Source: Fibrobacteria bacterium
Lineage (GTDB): Bacteria; Fibrobacterota; Fibrobacteria; UBA5070
NCBI GenBank assembly: GCA_020633825.1
Contig: JACKCV010000003.1
Span: 248,001 to 312,000, forward strand
Direction: 5' to 3'
DNA: 64,000 bases
The translations under genes were made by a program, and so were the position numbers. Positions within the stretch are counted from its first letter, which is position 1. The number at the start of each line of letters is the position of its first letter. The notes beneath the pieces were generated by a model. The model did not search any database and had not been told where the DNA came from. It saw only the letters and a program-made list of their open reading frames with translations. Of the stretch, positions 17,412 to 26,252 are shown in pieces.

Positions 17412-19111
17412 TCCGCCTCGCCCTGGCCCAGATCAATCCCACCATCGGCGACCTCGAGGGGAATCTCGCGCTCCTGCGCGAACAAGCCGCGAAGGCCGCC
17501 CTCGGCGGCGCGGACCTCGTCGTGTTTCCCGAGCTGGCCCTGTCGGGGTATTATCCCGGGGACCTCCTCGACGAACCCGCCTTCCTGGAACGGCTCGACC
17601 AGGCCCTGGGGCGTCTCCGGGAAGCCACGAAGGAGACCCCCGGACTGCTCTGGGTGGTCGGCGCCCCACGCCGTCGCTACGGTCCGGGCAAGAAGCTCGA
17701 GAACTCGTTGCTGGCCATCCGCGACGGGGAGATCCTCCAGGACTACGCCAAGCAATTGCTTCCCACCTACGGGGTCTTCGACGAACGTCGCCATTTCGAA
17801 CCCGGACAGGAGCAGGCGAAGGTCCTGCGGGTGAAGGACGTGCGGCTGGGATTCCTGGTCTGCGAGGACGCCTGGAACGATTCCGGAATGGAATACGCGA
17901 CCAATCCCTGGATCCGCATGGCGGGAGCCGCCCCCGACCTCGTGGTGACGATCAACGCCAGCCCTTCGCACCTGGGCAAGCGGGAGGAGCGCCACGAACT
18001 GATCCGGCGGGCCAGCCATCGCCACCGGCTTCCCGTGGTGTACCTGAACCAGGTGGGAGGACACGACCAGATCGTGTTCGACGGCGCCTCCTTCGCGGTG
18101 GATCCCGTCAAGGGAGTGGTCGACGAAGCCGCCTGGTTCGGCGAGGAGCTGCGTTTCCTCGACTTCGCTCCCGAGGGCTTCCGCACCCTGCAGGGTGCTC
18201 CCCTGGACACCCTCGACATCCCACCGGTCCCCGACGAGGAATTCCAGCGCCGGCAGATCGTCCTGGGGATCCGCGACTACGCCCGTCGCTGCGGATTCCG
18301 GAAGGCCGTCGTGGGGTCGTCGGGCGGCATCGACAGCGCGCTCGTGCTCGCCCTGGCCGTCGACGCGCTGGGGGCGGAGAACGTGGAGGCGATCACCATG
18401 CCGTCGCGCCTCTCGAGCGAGGGAAGCGTGACGGATTCCGTCGAACTGTGCCGCAACCTGGGCGTCCGCCTGCACACCTACCCCATCGCCGATCTGGTCC
18501 AGGCCGGACGGCTCCAGTTCGACGCGTCCTTCCAGGCCCCCTTGGCAGGACTCGCGGAGGAGAACATCCAGGCGCGATTGCGCGGAACCATCCTGATGGC
18601 CTTCTCCAACCAGTTCGGCCATCTCCTGCTCACCACCGGCAACAAGAGCGAGATCTCGGTGGGCTATTGCACGCTCTACGGCGACACCAACGGAGGCCTG
18701 GGACCCATCGGGGACCTCTACAAGACCGAGGTCTTCGCCCTCTCGAGGTACCTGAACCAACGCGCAGGACGGGAATTGGTTCCTTCGTCGATCCTGGAGA
18801 AGGAGCCGTCGGCGGAACTCGCCCCCGGACAGCGGGACGCCGACAGCCTCCCCCCGTATCCGGTGCTCGACACGATCCTCAAGGACCTCCTGGAAGGGGA
18901 ACGCCTGCGTCCCGCCGAAGGCGACCAGACGCGCCGCGCCTTGCAGATGCTCCGTTTCCAACCCGGCGGCCGGGAGATCGTCGAACGGGTGAAGCATCTT
19001 CTGGCCAGGAGCGAATACAAGCGCCGCCAGGCTCCCCCCATCCTGAGGTTGCGCAGCCGCGCCTTCGGGCAAGGCCGCCAATTCCCCATCGCCGCCCACA
19101 TCGTCCTCTGA
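17408..19111 (+). CDS. nadE: Glutamine-dependent NAD+ synthetase
   Basis: 567 residues in two domains. Residues 1 to about 265 are a nitrilase-fold glutaminase with the E-K-C triad visible: Glu in [14 protein letters not shown], Lys in [14 protein letters not shown], Cys in FLVCEDAW. Residues about 275-567 are the ATP-pyrophosphatase synthetase with the P-loop [22 protein letters not shown] and YGDTNGG. It amidates nicotinate adenine dinucleotide to NAD using glutamine as nitrogen source. Overlaps pncB by four bases and precedes nadM by 16. Confidence 0.97.
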   Translation: MIRLALAQINPTIGDLEGNLALLREQAAKAALGGADLVVFPELALSGYYPGDLLDEPAFLERLDQALGRLREATKETPGLLWVVGAPRRRYGPGKKLENSLLAIRDGEILQDYAKQLLPTYGVFDERRHFEPGQEQAKVLRVKDVRLGFLVCEDAWNDSGMEYATNPWIRMAGAAPDLVVTINASPSHLGKREERHELIRRASHRHRLPVVYLNQVGGHDQIVFDGASFAVDPVKGVVDEAAWFGEELRFLDFAPEGFRTLQGAPLDTLDIPPVPDEEFQRRQIVLGIRDYARRCGFRKAVVGSSGGIDSALVLALAVDALGAENVEAITMPSRLSSEGSVTDSVELCRNLGVRLHTYPIADLVQAGRLQFDASFQAPLAGLAEENIQARLRGTILMAFSNQFGHLLLTTGNKSEISVGYCTLYGDTNGGLGPIGDLYKTEVFALSRYLNQRAGRELVPSSILEKEPSAELAPGQRDADSLPPYPVLDTILKDLLEGERLRPAEGDQTRRALQMLRFQPGGREIVERVKHLLARSEYKRRQAPPILRLRSRAFGQGRQFPIAAHIVL

Positions 19112-19127
19112 CCCCGGATCCTCCACC

Positions 19128-20126
19128 ATGCACCACGACACCGCCGTCCTGATCGGACGCTTCCAGCCCTTCCACGCCGGCCACGCCGGACTCCTCGAAC
19201 GCGCCTTGGCCACGGGGCGATCCGTGGTGGTGGTCCTCGGATCGGCCTTCGCCGCCCCGTCGCCGCGCAATCCGTTTCCCGCCGAACTCCGGGAACGCAT
19301 GATCCGGGCCACCCTTCGACCGGAAGACGACGCACGGGTGAGGTTCCACTACCAGCGCGACGTCTGGGACGGCCCCCGGTGGGCCTCCGAGGTCCGCCGG
19401 GCGGTGGAGTCCCTCGCCCCGGGGCGCACCGCCCTGGTGGGATTCCACAAGGATGCCTCGAGCGCCTACCTCGACACGTTCCCCGGCTGGGATCTCGTCG
19501 AGGCCGGACGCCAGGGACCTCTGGACGCGACGCCGCTGCGGGAGAAGATCCTGTCCGGGAATCCGTGGGAGGCGGTCGCCTCGGACCTTTCCCCCGACAT
19601 CCCCGCCCCCGCCCTGGCGATCCTATCCGACTGGGCCGGCGGCCCGGATAGACAGGAATTGACATCCGATCTCGAGGCCATCCGGAGCTACCGCGCCAGG
19701 TGGGGGGAAGGCCCGTTCCTCACCGTCGACGCGGTGGTGGCCGCCCTGGACCACGTCCTGCTGGTCCGCCGCGGCGATCGCCCCGGGAAGGGTCTCCTCG
19801 CCCTCCCCGGCGGATTCCTGGACGCCTACGAGACCTTCGAGAACGGCGCCCGCCGCGAACTCCTGGAGGAGACCGGCCTGGACCTCGGCTCCCTGCATCC
19901 CACCAGGACGGAAACCTTCGCCCACCCCGGCCGCTCCAGCCGGGCGCGCATCGTCACCCAGGCATCCTTGTTCACCCCGACCTGGGAATTCCTCCCCCCG
20001 GTCCAGGGCCAGGACGACGCCGTCGACGCCCGGTGGGTCCCGATCCGGGACCTGCCGGGGCTGGAAGCGGGATTCTTCGGGGACCATTTCCACATCCTCG
20101 ACCGGATGCTCGGCCTGCTTCCCTGA
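19128..20126 (+). CDS. nadM: Bifunctional NMN adenylyltransferase (NadM) / Nudix ADP-ribose pyrophosphatase
   Basis: 332 residues. Residues 1 to about 170 form a NadM-type nucleotidyltransferase: GRFQPFHAGHAG (H-x-G-H), SPRNPFPAELRERMI and the late DATPLREKI with the S/T-x-x-R-like contact. Residues about 195-332 are a Nudix domain with an intact box, GFLDAYE then RRELLEETGL (G-x5-E-x7-R-E-x-x-E-E-x-G). The fused Nudix half typically hydrolyses ADP-ribose, which is the effector of NrtR regulators, so the operon contains both the signal's sensor and its degrader. Last gene of the NAD operon; it converges with the photolyase gene 39 bases downstream. Confidence 0.93.
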   Translation: MHHDTAVLIGRFQPFHAGHAGLLERALATGRSVVVVLGSAFAAPSPRNPFPAELRERMIRATLRPEDDARVRFHYQRDVWDGPRWASEVRRAVESLAPGRTALVGFHKDASSAYLDTFPGWDLVEAGRQGPLDATPLREKILSGNPWEAVASDLSPDIPAPALAILSDWAGGPDRQELTSDLEAIRSYRARWGEGPFLTVDAVVAALDHVLLVRRGDRPGKGLLALPGGFLDAYETFENGARRELLEETGLDLGSLHPTRTETFAHPGRSSRARIVTQASLFTPTWEFLPPVQGQDDAVDARWVPIRDLPGLEAGFFGDHFHILDRMLGLLP

Positions 20127-20165
20127 GCTGGTGTGCGGGAGGATGGCGAAGCACCTCCCGCCGCA

Positions 20166-21683
20166 TCAGCAGCGACCGAACCGTTCCAGGGCCACACCTC
20201 GCTCCCGGGCGTGGTCCACGACGGGGAGCGGCCAGGTTTCCCCCAGGACGACGCCGGCTTGCCGGAGGATTTCGGCAGGCGCCATCCACGGCGCGTGGAT
20301 CCAGCGTGCGGGGAGTCTTCCCAGTTCGGGACACCAGCGTCGCGTCCAATCACCCTGGGCGTCCCATCGTCGTCCCTGCTCCACGGGATTGAAGATCCGG
20401 AACCAGGGTTGGCCATCCGCTCCGGTGGAAGCCGCCCACTGCCATCCCCCCACGTTGGAGGCCAATTCGATGTCCAGGAGATGTCGCGCGAACCATCGCT
20501 CCCCGCGTTTCCAATGGATGTGCAGGTCCTTGGTGAGGAAGGACGCGACCACCATGCGACACCGATTGTGCATGCGCCCCGTGGTGGCGAGTTCCCGCAT
20601 CGCCGCGTCGACGAAGGGGTACCCCGTGCGCCCCTCCTTCCAGGCCTCCCAACGAAGCGAGGCCTCGGGTTGATCCTCGGGATCGTCCCACGCCACCCGT
20701 TCCATCCGCTCCTGGAAGGCGTGCTCCACCGTGCCGGGCCATCGATGCAGGATGTCCTGGTAGAAGTCGCGCCAGGCGAGTTCGGAGATCCACTTGGCCG
20801 CTCCCGGGGATTCGCTCTCCCGGGCCGCGCGGACCAGGGAGCGAGCCGAGATCGTCCCGAAACGCAGATCGACCGACAAGCCGCTGGTTCCCTGCAAGGA
20901 AGGCTGGTCGCGATCCTCCGGGTAGGAATCGAGGCGACGGAGGAATTCCTGGAACCTCCCCCTGGCGGCATCCTCCCCGACCTGCGGAACCGGGGAATCC
21001 GGCCAGGCGAATCCCAGGGATTCCAGAAGTTCCCGAGGAGGCGGTACGGGCTTGGCGACTCGGGCCATCTCGCCCCGGCGAGGCACCGAGCCCCGATCCC
21101 CCAGGCGGACTTCCGGGGAGCGTTCCAGCCAAAGCGTCCAAGTGCGGTGGTAGGGCGTGAACACCCGGAAGGACGAACCCGTCGAGGTCTTCAAGGTTCC
21201 CGCCGGAACCACCTCGACCTCCGACACCACGTGCAGGGACGAGCCGAAGGACTCGAGCGCCGTGCGAACCTCCCGATCCCGGGCGAGGCCGAACGGTTCG
21301 TGGTCCCCCCCGGCGAACACGGGAACCCTTCCCAGGGATCGCACCATCCGGGGGATCTCCATCCGAGCGGATCCGAAACCGACGAGCAGTCCCCCCGCGC
21401 GTTCCCGCAGGGAGGCCTCCAACGCCTGGACGCATCCGGCGATGAAGGCCACCCGCCGATCCTCCCGATCGGGCAGGGATCCCAGGATGTCGGCATCGAA
21501 GACGAACACCGCCAGGACCTTGCCTCCGACCGCGCGGGCATGCTCGAGGGCCGCGGCCAAGGCCGGATTGTCGGCCAGGCGCAGGTCGCGACGAACCCAC
21601 CAGATGGCCGCCACCTGGTCGGGGGAGTCCGTCAGAAGCTGTACCGGGTGGTCGGCGAATCGAAGGGAATTCCCAGCGCTCAT
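20166..21683 (-). CDS. phrB: Deoxyribodipyrimidine photolyase (FAD, class I type)
   Basis: 505 residues from ATG 21683. Repairs cyclobutane pyrimidine dimers with blue light. N-terminal Rossmann part begins IWWVRRDLRLADNPAL; the FAD-binding helical half is clear: ISELAWRDFYQDILHRWP, EGRTGYPFVDAAMREL, GRMHNRCRMVVASFL, KDLHIHWKRGE, SNVGGWQWAASTG, FRIFNPVEQGRRWD. The last three motifs separate photolyases from most cryptochromes. The N-terminal antenna type (folate or deazaflavin) cannot be told. Stands alone downstream of aspA in the same direction with 188 bases between. Confidence 0.95.
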   Translation of the reverse strand: MSAGNSLRFADHPVQLLTDSPDQVAAIWWVRRDLRLADNPALAAALEHARAVGGKVLAVFVFDADILGSLPDREDRRVAFIAGCVQALEASLRERAGGLLVGFGSARMEIPRMVRSLGRVPVFAGGDHEPFGLARDREVRTALESFGSSLHVVSEVEVVPAGTLKTSTGSSFRVFTPYHRTWTLWLERSPEVRLGDRGSVPRRGEMARVAKPVPPPRELLESLGFAWPDSPVPQVGEDAARGRFQEFLRRLDSYPEDRDQPSLQGTSGLSVDLRFGTISARSLVRAARESESPGAAKWISELAWRDFYQDILHRWPGTVEHAFQERMERVAWDDPEDQPEASLRWEAWKEGRTGYPFVDAAMRELATTGRMHNRCRMVVASFLTKDLHIHWKRGERWFARHLLDIELASNVGGWQWAASTGADGQPWFRIFNPVEQGRRWDAQGDWTRRWCPELGRLPARWIHAPWMAPAEILRQAGVVLGETWPLPVVDHARERGVALERFGRC

Positions 21684-21795
21684 GAGGCGGCGTTTCCTTT
21701 GTGGTGACCGTTCAACCTGATCGGGAGGAAGCTCCAAATTCGTCCCGCGCAAGCCCAACCCCCGGGTGCAGGCGCATTCCCCTCCCCATCGGCGA

Positions 21796-21812
21796 CCTCC
21801 CCGTTGGGGAGG
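21796..21812 (-). terminator. GC hairpin between aspA and the photolyase gene
   Basis: Perfect 7-bp stem CCTCCCC / GGGGAGG with a 3-base loop, 60 bases beyond the aspA stop. A second CCCTCCCC at about 21778-21787 could compete for the same partner. There is no T-run, so intrinsic termination is uncertain. Nothing else is recognised in 21684-21871. Confidence 0.35.
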
Positions 21813-21871
21813 GCGGAAACCCCTCGAGGAGACCGGAGTCGTCCCTCGGAGGACGGGGAGGTGGTTCGGGT

Positions 21872-23302
21872 TCAGGCTCCGCCGAGCAGGGCGCGGGGCC
21901 GGACCAGGCCTTCCGGGGAGAGGATCTCCTGCAGTTGCTCCTCGGTCAGCCAACCGCGCTCCAGGACCAGCTCCCGGACCGGTCTGCGCGTGGCGTGGGC
22001 CTCGCGCGCGATCTCGGAGGCCCGGGCGTAGCCGATCCAGGGATTGAGGGCCGTGGCGACCCCGGCGGACTGGTCGACGAACTCCTGCATGCGCTCGCGT
22101 TCGGCGGTGATCCCCACCACGCAGCGATCGCGCAGGACCCGGCAACCCGTGGACAGGTAGGTGAGGCTCTGGAAGAGCGAGCGGGCCATGATGGGCTCGA
22201 AGGCGTTCAACTGGAGTTGACCGGATTCGGCGGCGAAGGAGACCGTCACGTCGTTGCCGATGACGACGAAACTGATCTGGTTCACCACCTCGGGGATGAT
22301 GGGATTCACCTTCCCGGGCATGATGGACGACCCCGCCGCCATGGGTGGCAGGCGGATCTCGCCCAGTCCCGCGCGCGGTCCGCTGGAGAGCAGTCGGAGA
22401 TCGTTGCAGATCTTGGAGAGTTTCACGGCGACCCGTTTGAGGACGCCGGAAAGCTGCACGAAGGAGCCCGCATCCTGGGTGGCCTCGATGAGGTCGGTGG
22501 CCACGGCCAGATCGATTCCCGAGATATCCGACAGGCGGGCGCAGATGGTGGCCGCGTAGTCGGGATGGGAGTTGATTCCGGTCCCGATGGCGGTGGCACC
22601 CATGTTGATCTCGCGCACCAGTCCCTGCGCCTCGCGGAGGCGCCTTCCATCCTCCTCCAGCATGGAGGCCCAGGCGTTGAATTCCTGGCCCAGGGTCATC
22701 GGAACCGCGTCCTGCAGCTGGGTGCGCCCCATCTTCAGGTGGTCGTGGAACTCCACCGCCTTCGCGGCGAAGGCGCCCCGCAAGGCGTCGAGCTCGACCA
22801 GAAGGCGATCGACCAGGAAGTGGAGGGCGATCTTCAACGCCGTCGGATAGGCGTCGTTCGTGCTCTGGCTGGCGTTCACATGGTCGAGAGGATGGAGATG
22901 CAGGTACTCGCCCTTGGAGTGCCCGAGGATCTCCAGGGCCCGGTTGCACACCACCTCGTTGGCGTTCATGTTCGTGCTGGTTCCGGCTCCGCCTTGGATC
23001 ACGTCCACCACGAAGTGGTCGTGCAAGGCTCCTCCACGGATCTCGACGCAGGCCTGGGTGATGGCATCGGCCTTCTCGTGGGAGATCACCCCCAACTCCC
23101 GATTGGCCTCGGCGGCCGCCTGCTTGACGCAGGCGAGGGCGTCGACAAGTTCCGGATAGAGGGAGATGGGAACCCCGGAGATGGGGAAGTTCTCCAGGGC
23201 GCGCAAGGTGTGGATGCCCCAGTAGGCGTCCGAAGGGACCGCGCGTTCCCCCAGGAGGTCGTGTTCGATGCGGACGGGACGGCGAAGGAGAGAGTCGCTC
23301 AT
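21872..23302 (-). CDS. aspA: Aspartate ammonia-lyase
   Basis: 476 residues from ATG 23302. Deaminates aspartate to fumarate in the cytosol. Fumarase/aspartase superfamily signature GSSIMPGKVNPIIPEVVNQ with the catalytic Ser is intact; VNPIIPE rather than VNPTQ favours aspartase over fumarase C. Also present: EHDLLGERAVPSDAYWGIHT, GAGTSTNMNANEV, QSTNDAYPTALK and GRTQLQDAVPMTLGQEF. Upstream is an extended -10 element 6 bases from the ATG and no ribosome site, so the message is probably leaderless. Confidence 0.95.
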   Translation of the reverse strand: MSDSLLRRPVRIEHDLLGERAVPSDAYWGIHTLRALENFPISGVPISLYPELVDALACVKQAAAEANRELGVISHEKADAITQACVEIRGGALHDHFVVDVIQGGAGTSTNMNANEVVCNRALEILGHSKGEYLHLHPLDHVNASQSTNDAYPTALKIALHFLVDRLLVELDALRGAFAAKAVEFHDHLKMGRTQLQDAVPMTLGQEFNAWASMLEEDGRRLREAQGLVREINMGATAIGTGINSHPDYAATICARLSDISGIDLAVATDLIEATQDAGSFVQLSGVLKRVAVKLSKICNDLRLLSSGPRAGLGEIRLPPMAAGSSIMPGKVNPIIPEVVNQISFVVIGNDVTVSFAAESGQLQLNAFEPIMARSLFQSLTYLSTGCRVLRDRCVVGITAERERMQEFVDQSAGVATALNPWIGYARASEIAREAHATRRPVRELVLERGWLTEEQLQEILSPEGLVRPRALLGGA

Positions 23303-23308
23303 GGGACC

Positions 23309-23317
23309 ATTATCGCA
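23309..23317 (-). promoter_or_regulatory. Extended -10 promoter element of aspA
   Basis: On the minus strand the sequence is TGCGATAAT, i.e. a TGn extension plus GATAAT, ending six bases before the ATG at 23302. The expected start of transcription would coincide with the start codon. No convincing -35 hexamer, as is common with extended -10 promoters. Confidence 0.5.
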
Positions 23318-23498
23318 AAATCGCCGCCCGCTCGGGAACCGGGCGCCCCCCCCTCCGGGAGACGGACAATCATTGACCATCCCCTCCGGGATATTGTAGA
23401 GTTTCGGCTTCCGGAGGCACCGTGCCATTTCCCCCACTCGCGCACCATCCAATCCCCAGCATCCCCCCGAGGCGTGACGTCGGCCGGAGGATCCTTCC

Positions 23499-24086
23499 AT
23501 GGAACTGCTGACCGCGGCCTTCTCCCTGTCGGGTCTTCCCGCCACGGCTCTTCTTCTGCTGGTCCTCCTCTACTGGGCGGGCGTGATCGCCGGGTTGCAG
23601 GATTCCGACACCCTCGACGGGATCCTGGAATGGGACGGGCTGCTGGCCTGGCTGGGATGGCGTGGCGTACCCACCGCGGTCGGTCTTTCGGTGCATGCGC
23701 TGCTGTGGTGGACCTCCACCATGTTGGCCTGGCACTTTTTCCCCACCAAGGCCACGGGCACCGTCCTGTGGGTCTCCCTGGCCCTGTTCCCGGCGACCCT
23801 GATGGTCTCCCGGATCTTCGTTCGTCCCTTCGCTTGGCTGTTCCGGCAGTTGTCCGGAGAGGAGCGAGGGTTTTCCCGTCTGGTCACCGAGGCCGTCCTG
23901 GTGACCCCTCTCAAGGTGGGCACGATCGGTCAGGCGGAAATCGCCACCGACGGTTCCCCTCTCCTGGTGCATGTCGTGCTTGAACAAGGTTCCGACCTTC
24001 CCCGTGGCTCCCGCGTCGTCGTGGTGGCCCGGAGGCAGGACGGAGTCCACGTGGTCGTCCCCTCATCCCTTCCGGAGATCCCCTGA
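23499..24086 (+). CDS. yqiJ: YqiJ-like inner-membrane protein with OB-fold tail
   Basis: 195 residues with three or four hydrophobic segments in the first 125 (LSGLPATALLLLVLLYWAGV, ALLWWTSTMLAWHF, VLWVSLALFPATLMV) and a soluble C-terminal beta domain (about 130-195) resembling the NfeD/YqiJ OB fold: VGTIGQAEIATDG, LLVHVVLEQGSDLPRGSRV. In Enterobacteria yqiJ is paired with the flotillin yqiK, and the same pairing is seen here: the TGA of this gene shares its A with the next ATG. A good ribosome site (CCGGAGGATCC) precedes the ATG; a TATTGT at 23392-23397 is a candidate -10. First gene of a three-gene operon. Confidence 0.8.
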   Translation: MELLTAAFSLSGLPATALLLLVLLYWAGVIAGLQDSDTLDGILEWDGLLAWLGWRGVPTAVGLSVHALLWWTSTMLAWHFFPTKATGTVLWVSLALFPATLMVSRIFVRPFAWLFRQLSGEERGFSRLVTEAVLVTPLKVGTIGQAEIATDGSPLLVHVVLEQGSDLPRGSRVVVVARRQDGVHVVVPSSLPEIP

Positions 24087-26248
24087 TGCCCGAACTCGGC
24101 TTCGTGAACCAACTCGTGGTTGCCCTCGTCCTCCTGGGACTGGTCTTCTTCACCGGCCTGGCGATCCTGATCGTCCGCTGCTACCGCAAGCCCGAGCAGG
24201 GCACCGCGATGGTGCGCAACGGGTTCGGCGGATCCAAGGTCTCCTTCTCGGGAGTCCTGGTGCTTCCCGTGCTTCACCGCATCGAGGAGATGGACATCTC
24301 CGTCAAGCGCGTCGAGATCCACCGGGCCGGGAAGGAAGGCCTCATCTGCAAGGACAACCTCCGCGCCGACATCAAGGTCGCGTTCTTCGTGCGGGTCAAC
24401 AAGACTCCCGAGGACGTCCTCAAGGTGGCCCAGTCCCTGGGTTGCCAGCGCGGCTCGAGTTCGGACGCCCTGGTGGAACTGTTCGACGCCAAGTTTTCCG
24501 AGGCCCTCAAGACCGTGGGCAAGCAGTTCAACTTCGTCGACCTCTACAACTCCCGGGAATCGTTCAAGCACGAGATCCTCCAGATCATCGGCACCGACCT
24601 CAACGGCTACGTCCTGGACGACGCCGCCATCGACTACCTCGAGCAGACCTCCCTCGACCTGCTCAACCCCCAGAACATCCTCGACTCCGAGGGCATCAAG
24701 AAGATCACCGAGCTGACCGCGGCCCAACTCGTGCTGGCCAACCACATCCAGCGGGACAAGGAGAAGACAATCACCCGTCAGAACGTGGAGGCCCGCGAGG
24801 CGGTGCTCGAACTGGAGAAGCAGCTCGCCGAGAAGGAAGCGCGCCAGAAGCGCGAAGTGGAGGTGATCCAGGTCCGCGAACAGGCCGAAACCGCCCGCAC
24901 CCGCGAGGAGGAGAGGTTGCGCGTGGAATCCGTGACCATCCGCACCAACGAGGAGATCGCGGTCGCCAACGAGAACATGGAGCGACAGATCCTGGTCGCC
25001 CGCAAGAACCGCGAACGGACCGAGGCGGTGGAGACCGAACGGGTGGAGAAGGATCGCCTGCTCGAGGCCAACGAACGGGAGAGGGTGGTTTCCCTGGCGC
25101 AGATCGAGAAGGAGAAGGCGCTGGAGGAGGAGAAGCGCAAGATCCAGGACGCCATCCGCCAACGCGTGGTGGTGGAACGGGCCGTTGTCGAGGAGGAGGA
25201 GAAGATCAAGGACACGCGGGTGCTGGCCGAGTCGGAACGCGTGCGCAAGGCCGCGGTCATCGACGCCGAGAAGGTCGCGCAGGTCGTGGCCGTGAAGGAA
25301 GTGCAATCGGCCAAGGCCTCGCGGGACGCGGCCACCATGGTGTCGGAGCAGATGCTCATCGAAGCCGAAGCGAGCCTTGCGGCCTCGGAGAAGCAGGCCG
25401 AGGCCAAGCGACGCCTCGCCGAGGGACAGAAAGCGGAACTTTCGGTGGCCGGACTCTCGGAAGCCCTGGTGATCGAGGCGCGCAGCCAGGCACTCGAGAA
25501 GCAAGGGGTCGCCGAGGCCGTGGTCCTGGAACGCAAGGCCGTCGCCGAAGCCAAGGGGCTCGTGGAGAAGTCCACCGCGCTCAAGGCCCAGGGGGAAGCG
25601 GAAGCCGAGGTCCTGCAGCGTAAGGCCGTCGCCGAGGCCAAGGGCCAGATGGAACTTTCCAGCGCCACGCGGGCCCAGGGCGACGCCGAAGCCGAGGTCA
25701 TGCTGAAGAAGGCCTCCGCCGAGGCCAAGGGCATCGCGCAGAAGGCGGAATCGATGAAGTCCTTCGATCTCGCGACCCGCGACCACGAGGAATTCCGCCT
25801 TCGCCTGGAGAAGGAAAAGGCCGTCGACCTCGCCGGGATGGAGATCCAGAAGGACATCGCCCGCTCCCAGGCCGAAGTGCTCCGCGAAGGGCTCAAGTCG
25901 GCCCGCATCGAGATCATCGGCGGGGAGACGGTGTTCTTCGACAAGCTGCTCGGGGCCATGACCCAGGGCAAGGCGATCGATCGGATGGTCGCGGGGAGCG
26001 CCGTGCTCTCCGACGTCAAGGACACCTTCTTCCAGAAGGACGGCAAGCCGTTCAAGGAGAAGCTGGCGCAATTCGTCGACCAGTTCGGAATCGGCTCGGA
26101 GGACCTTCGGAACCTGTCGGTTTCGGGTCTCCTGCTGAAGATGATCGCCAAGACCGACAACCCGGGGCTGCAGAACACGCTGTCGGCCCTGCTGCAGCAG
26201 GCGGAATCCGCCAAGATCGCCGAAAAGCCCGTCCAGAAGTTCCTCTGA
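24086..26248 (+). CDS. yqiK: Flotillin-family SPFH/Band 7 membrane scaffold protein (YqiK-like)
   Basis: 720 residues. One N-terminal membrane segment (about 9-31), then an SPFH/Band 7 domain (about 40-215: YRKPEQGTAMVRNGFGG, VEIHRAGKEGLICKDNLRADIKV in two parts, FFVRVNKTPEDVLKVAQ), then a very long helical region rich in Glu, Ala, Lys and Arg (about 225-600) with repeated V-A-E-A-K-G motifs, and a C-terminal globular part. Flotillins oligomerise into membrane cages that organise microdomains. Longer than E. coli YqiK (about 550). It is translationally linked to the upstream YqiJ-like gene and four bases ahead of the AAA+ gene, suggesting one complex. Confidence 0.9.
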   Translation: MPELGFVNQLVVALVLLGLVFFTGLAILIVRCYRKPEQGTAMVRNGFGGSKVSFSGVLVLPVLHRIEEMDISVKRVEIHRAGKEGLICKDNLRADIKVAFFVRVNKTPEDVLKVAQSLGCQRGSSSDALVELFDAKFSEALKTVGKQFNFVDLYNSRESFKHEILQIIGTDLNGYVLDDAAIDYLEQTSLDLLNPQNILDSEGIKKITELTAAQLVLANHIQRDKEKTITRQNVEAREAVLELEKQLAEKEARQKREVEVIQVREQAETARTREEERLRVESVTIRTNEEIAVANENMERQILVARKNRERTEAVETERVEKDRLLEANERERVVSLAQIEKEKALEEEKRKIQDAIRQRVVVERAVVEEEEKIKDTRVLAESERVRKAAVIDAEKVAQVVAVKEVQSAKASRDAATMVSEQMLIEAEASLAASEKQAEAKRRLAEGQKAELSVAGLSEALVIEARSQALEKQGVAEAVVLERKAVAEAKGLVEKSTALKAQGEAEAEVLQRKAVAEAKGQMELSSATRAQGDAEAEVMLKKASAEAKGIAQKAESMKSFDLATRDHEEFRLRLEKEKAVDLAGMEIQKDIARSQAEVLREGLKSARIEIIGGETVFFDKLLGAMTQGKAIDRMVAGSAVLSDVKDTFFQKDGKPFKEKLAQFVDQFGIGSEDLRNLSVSGLLLKMIAKTDNPGLQNTLSALLQQAESAKIAEKPVQKFL

Positions 26249-26252
26249 GACG

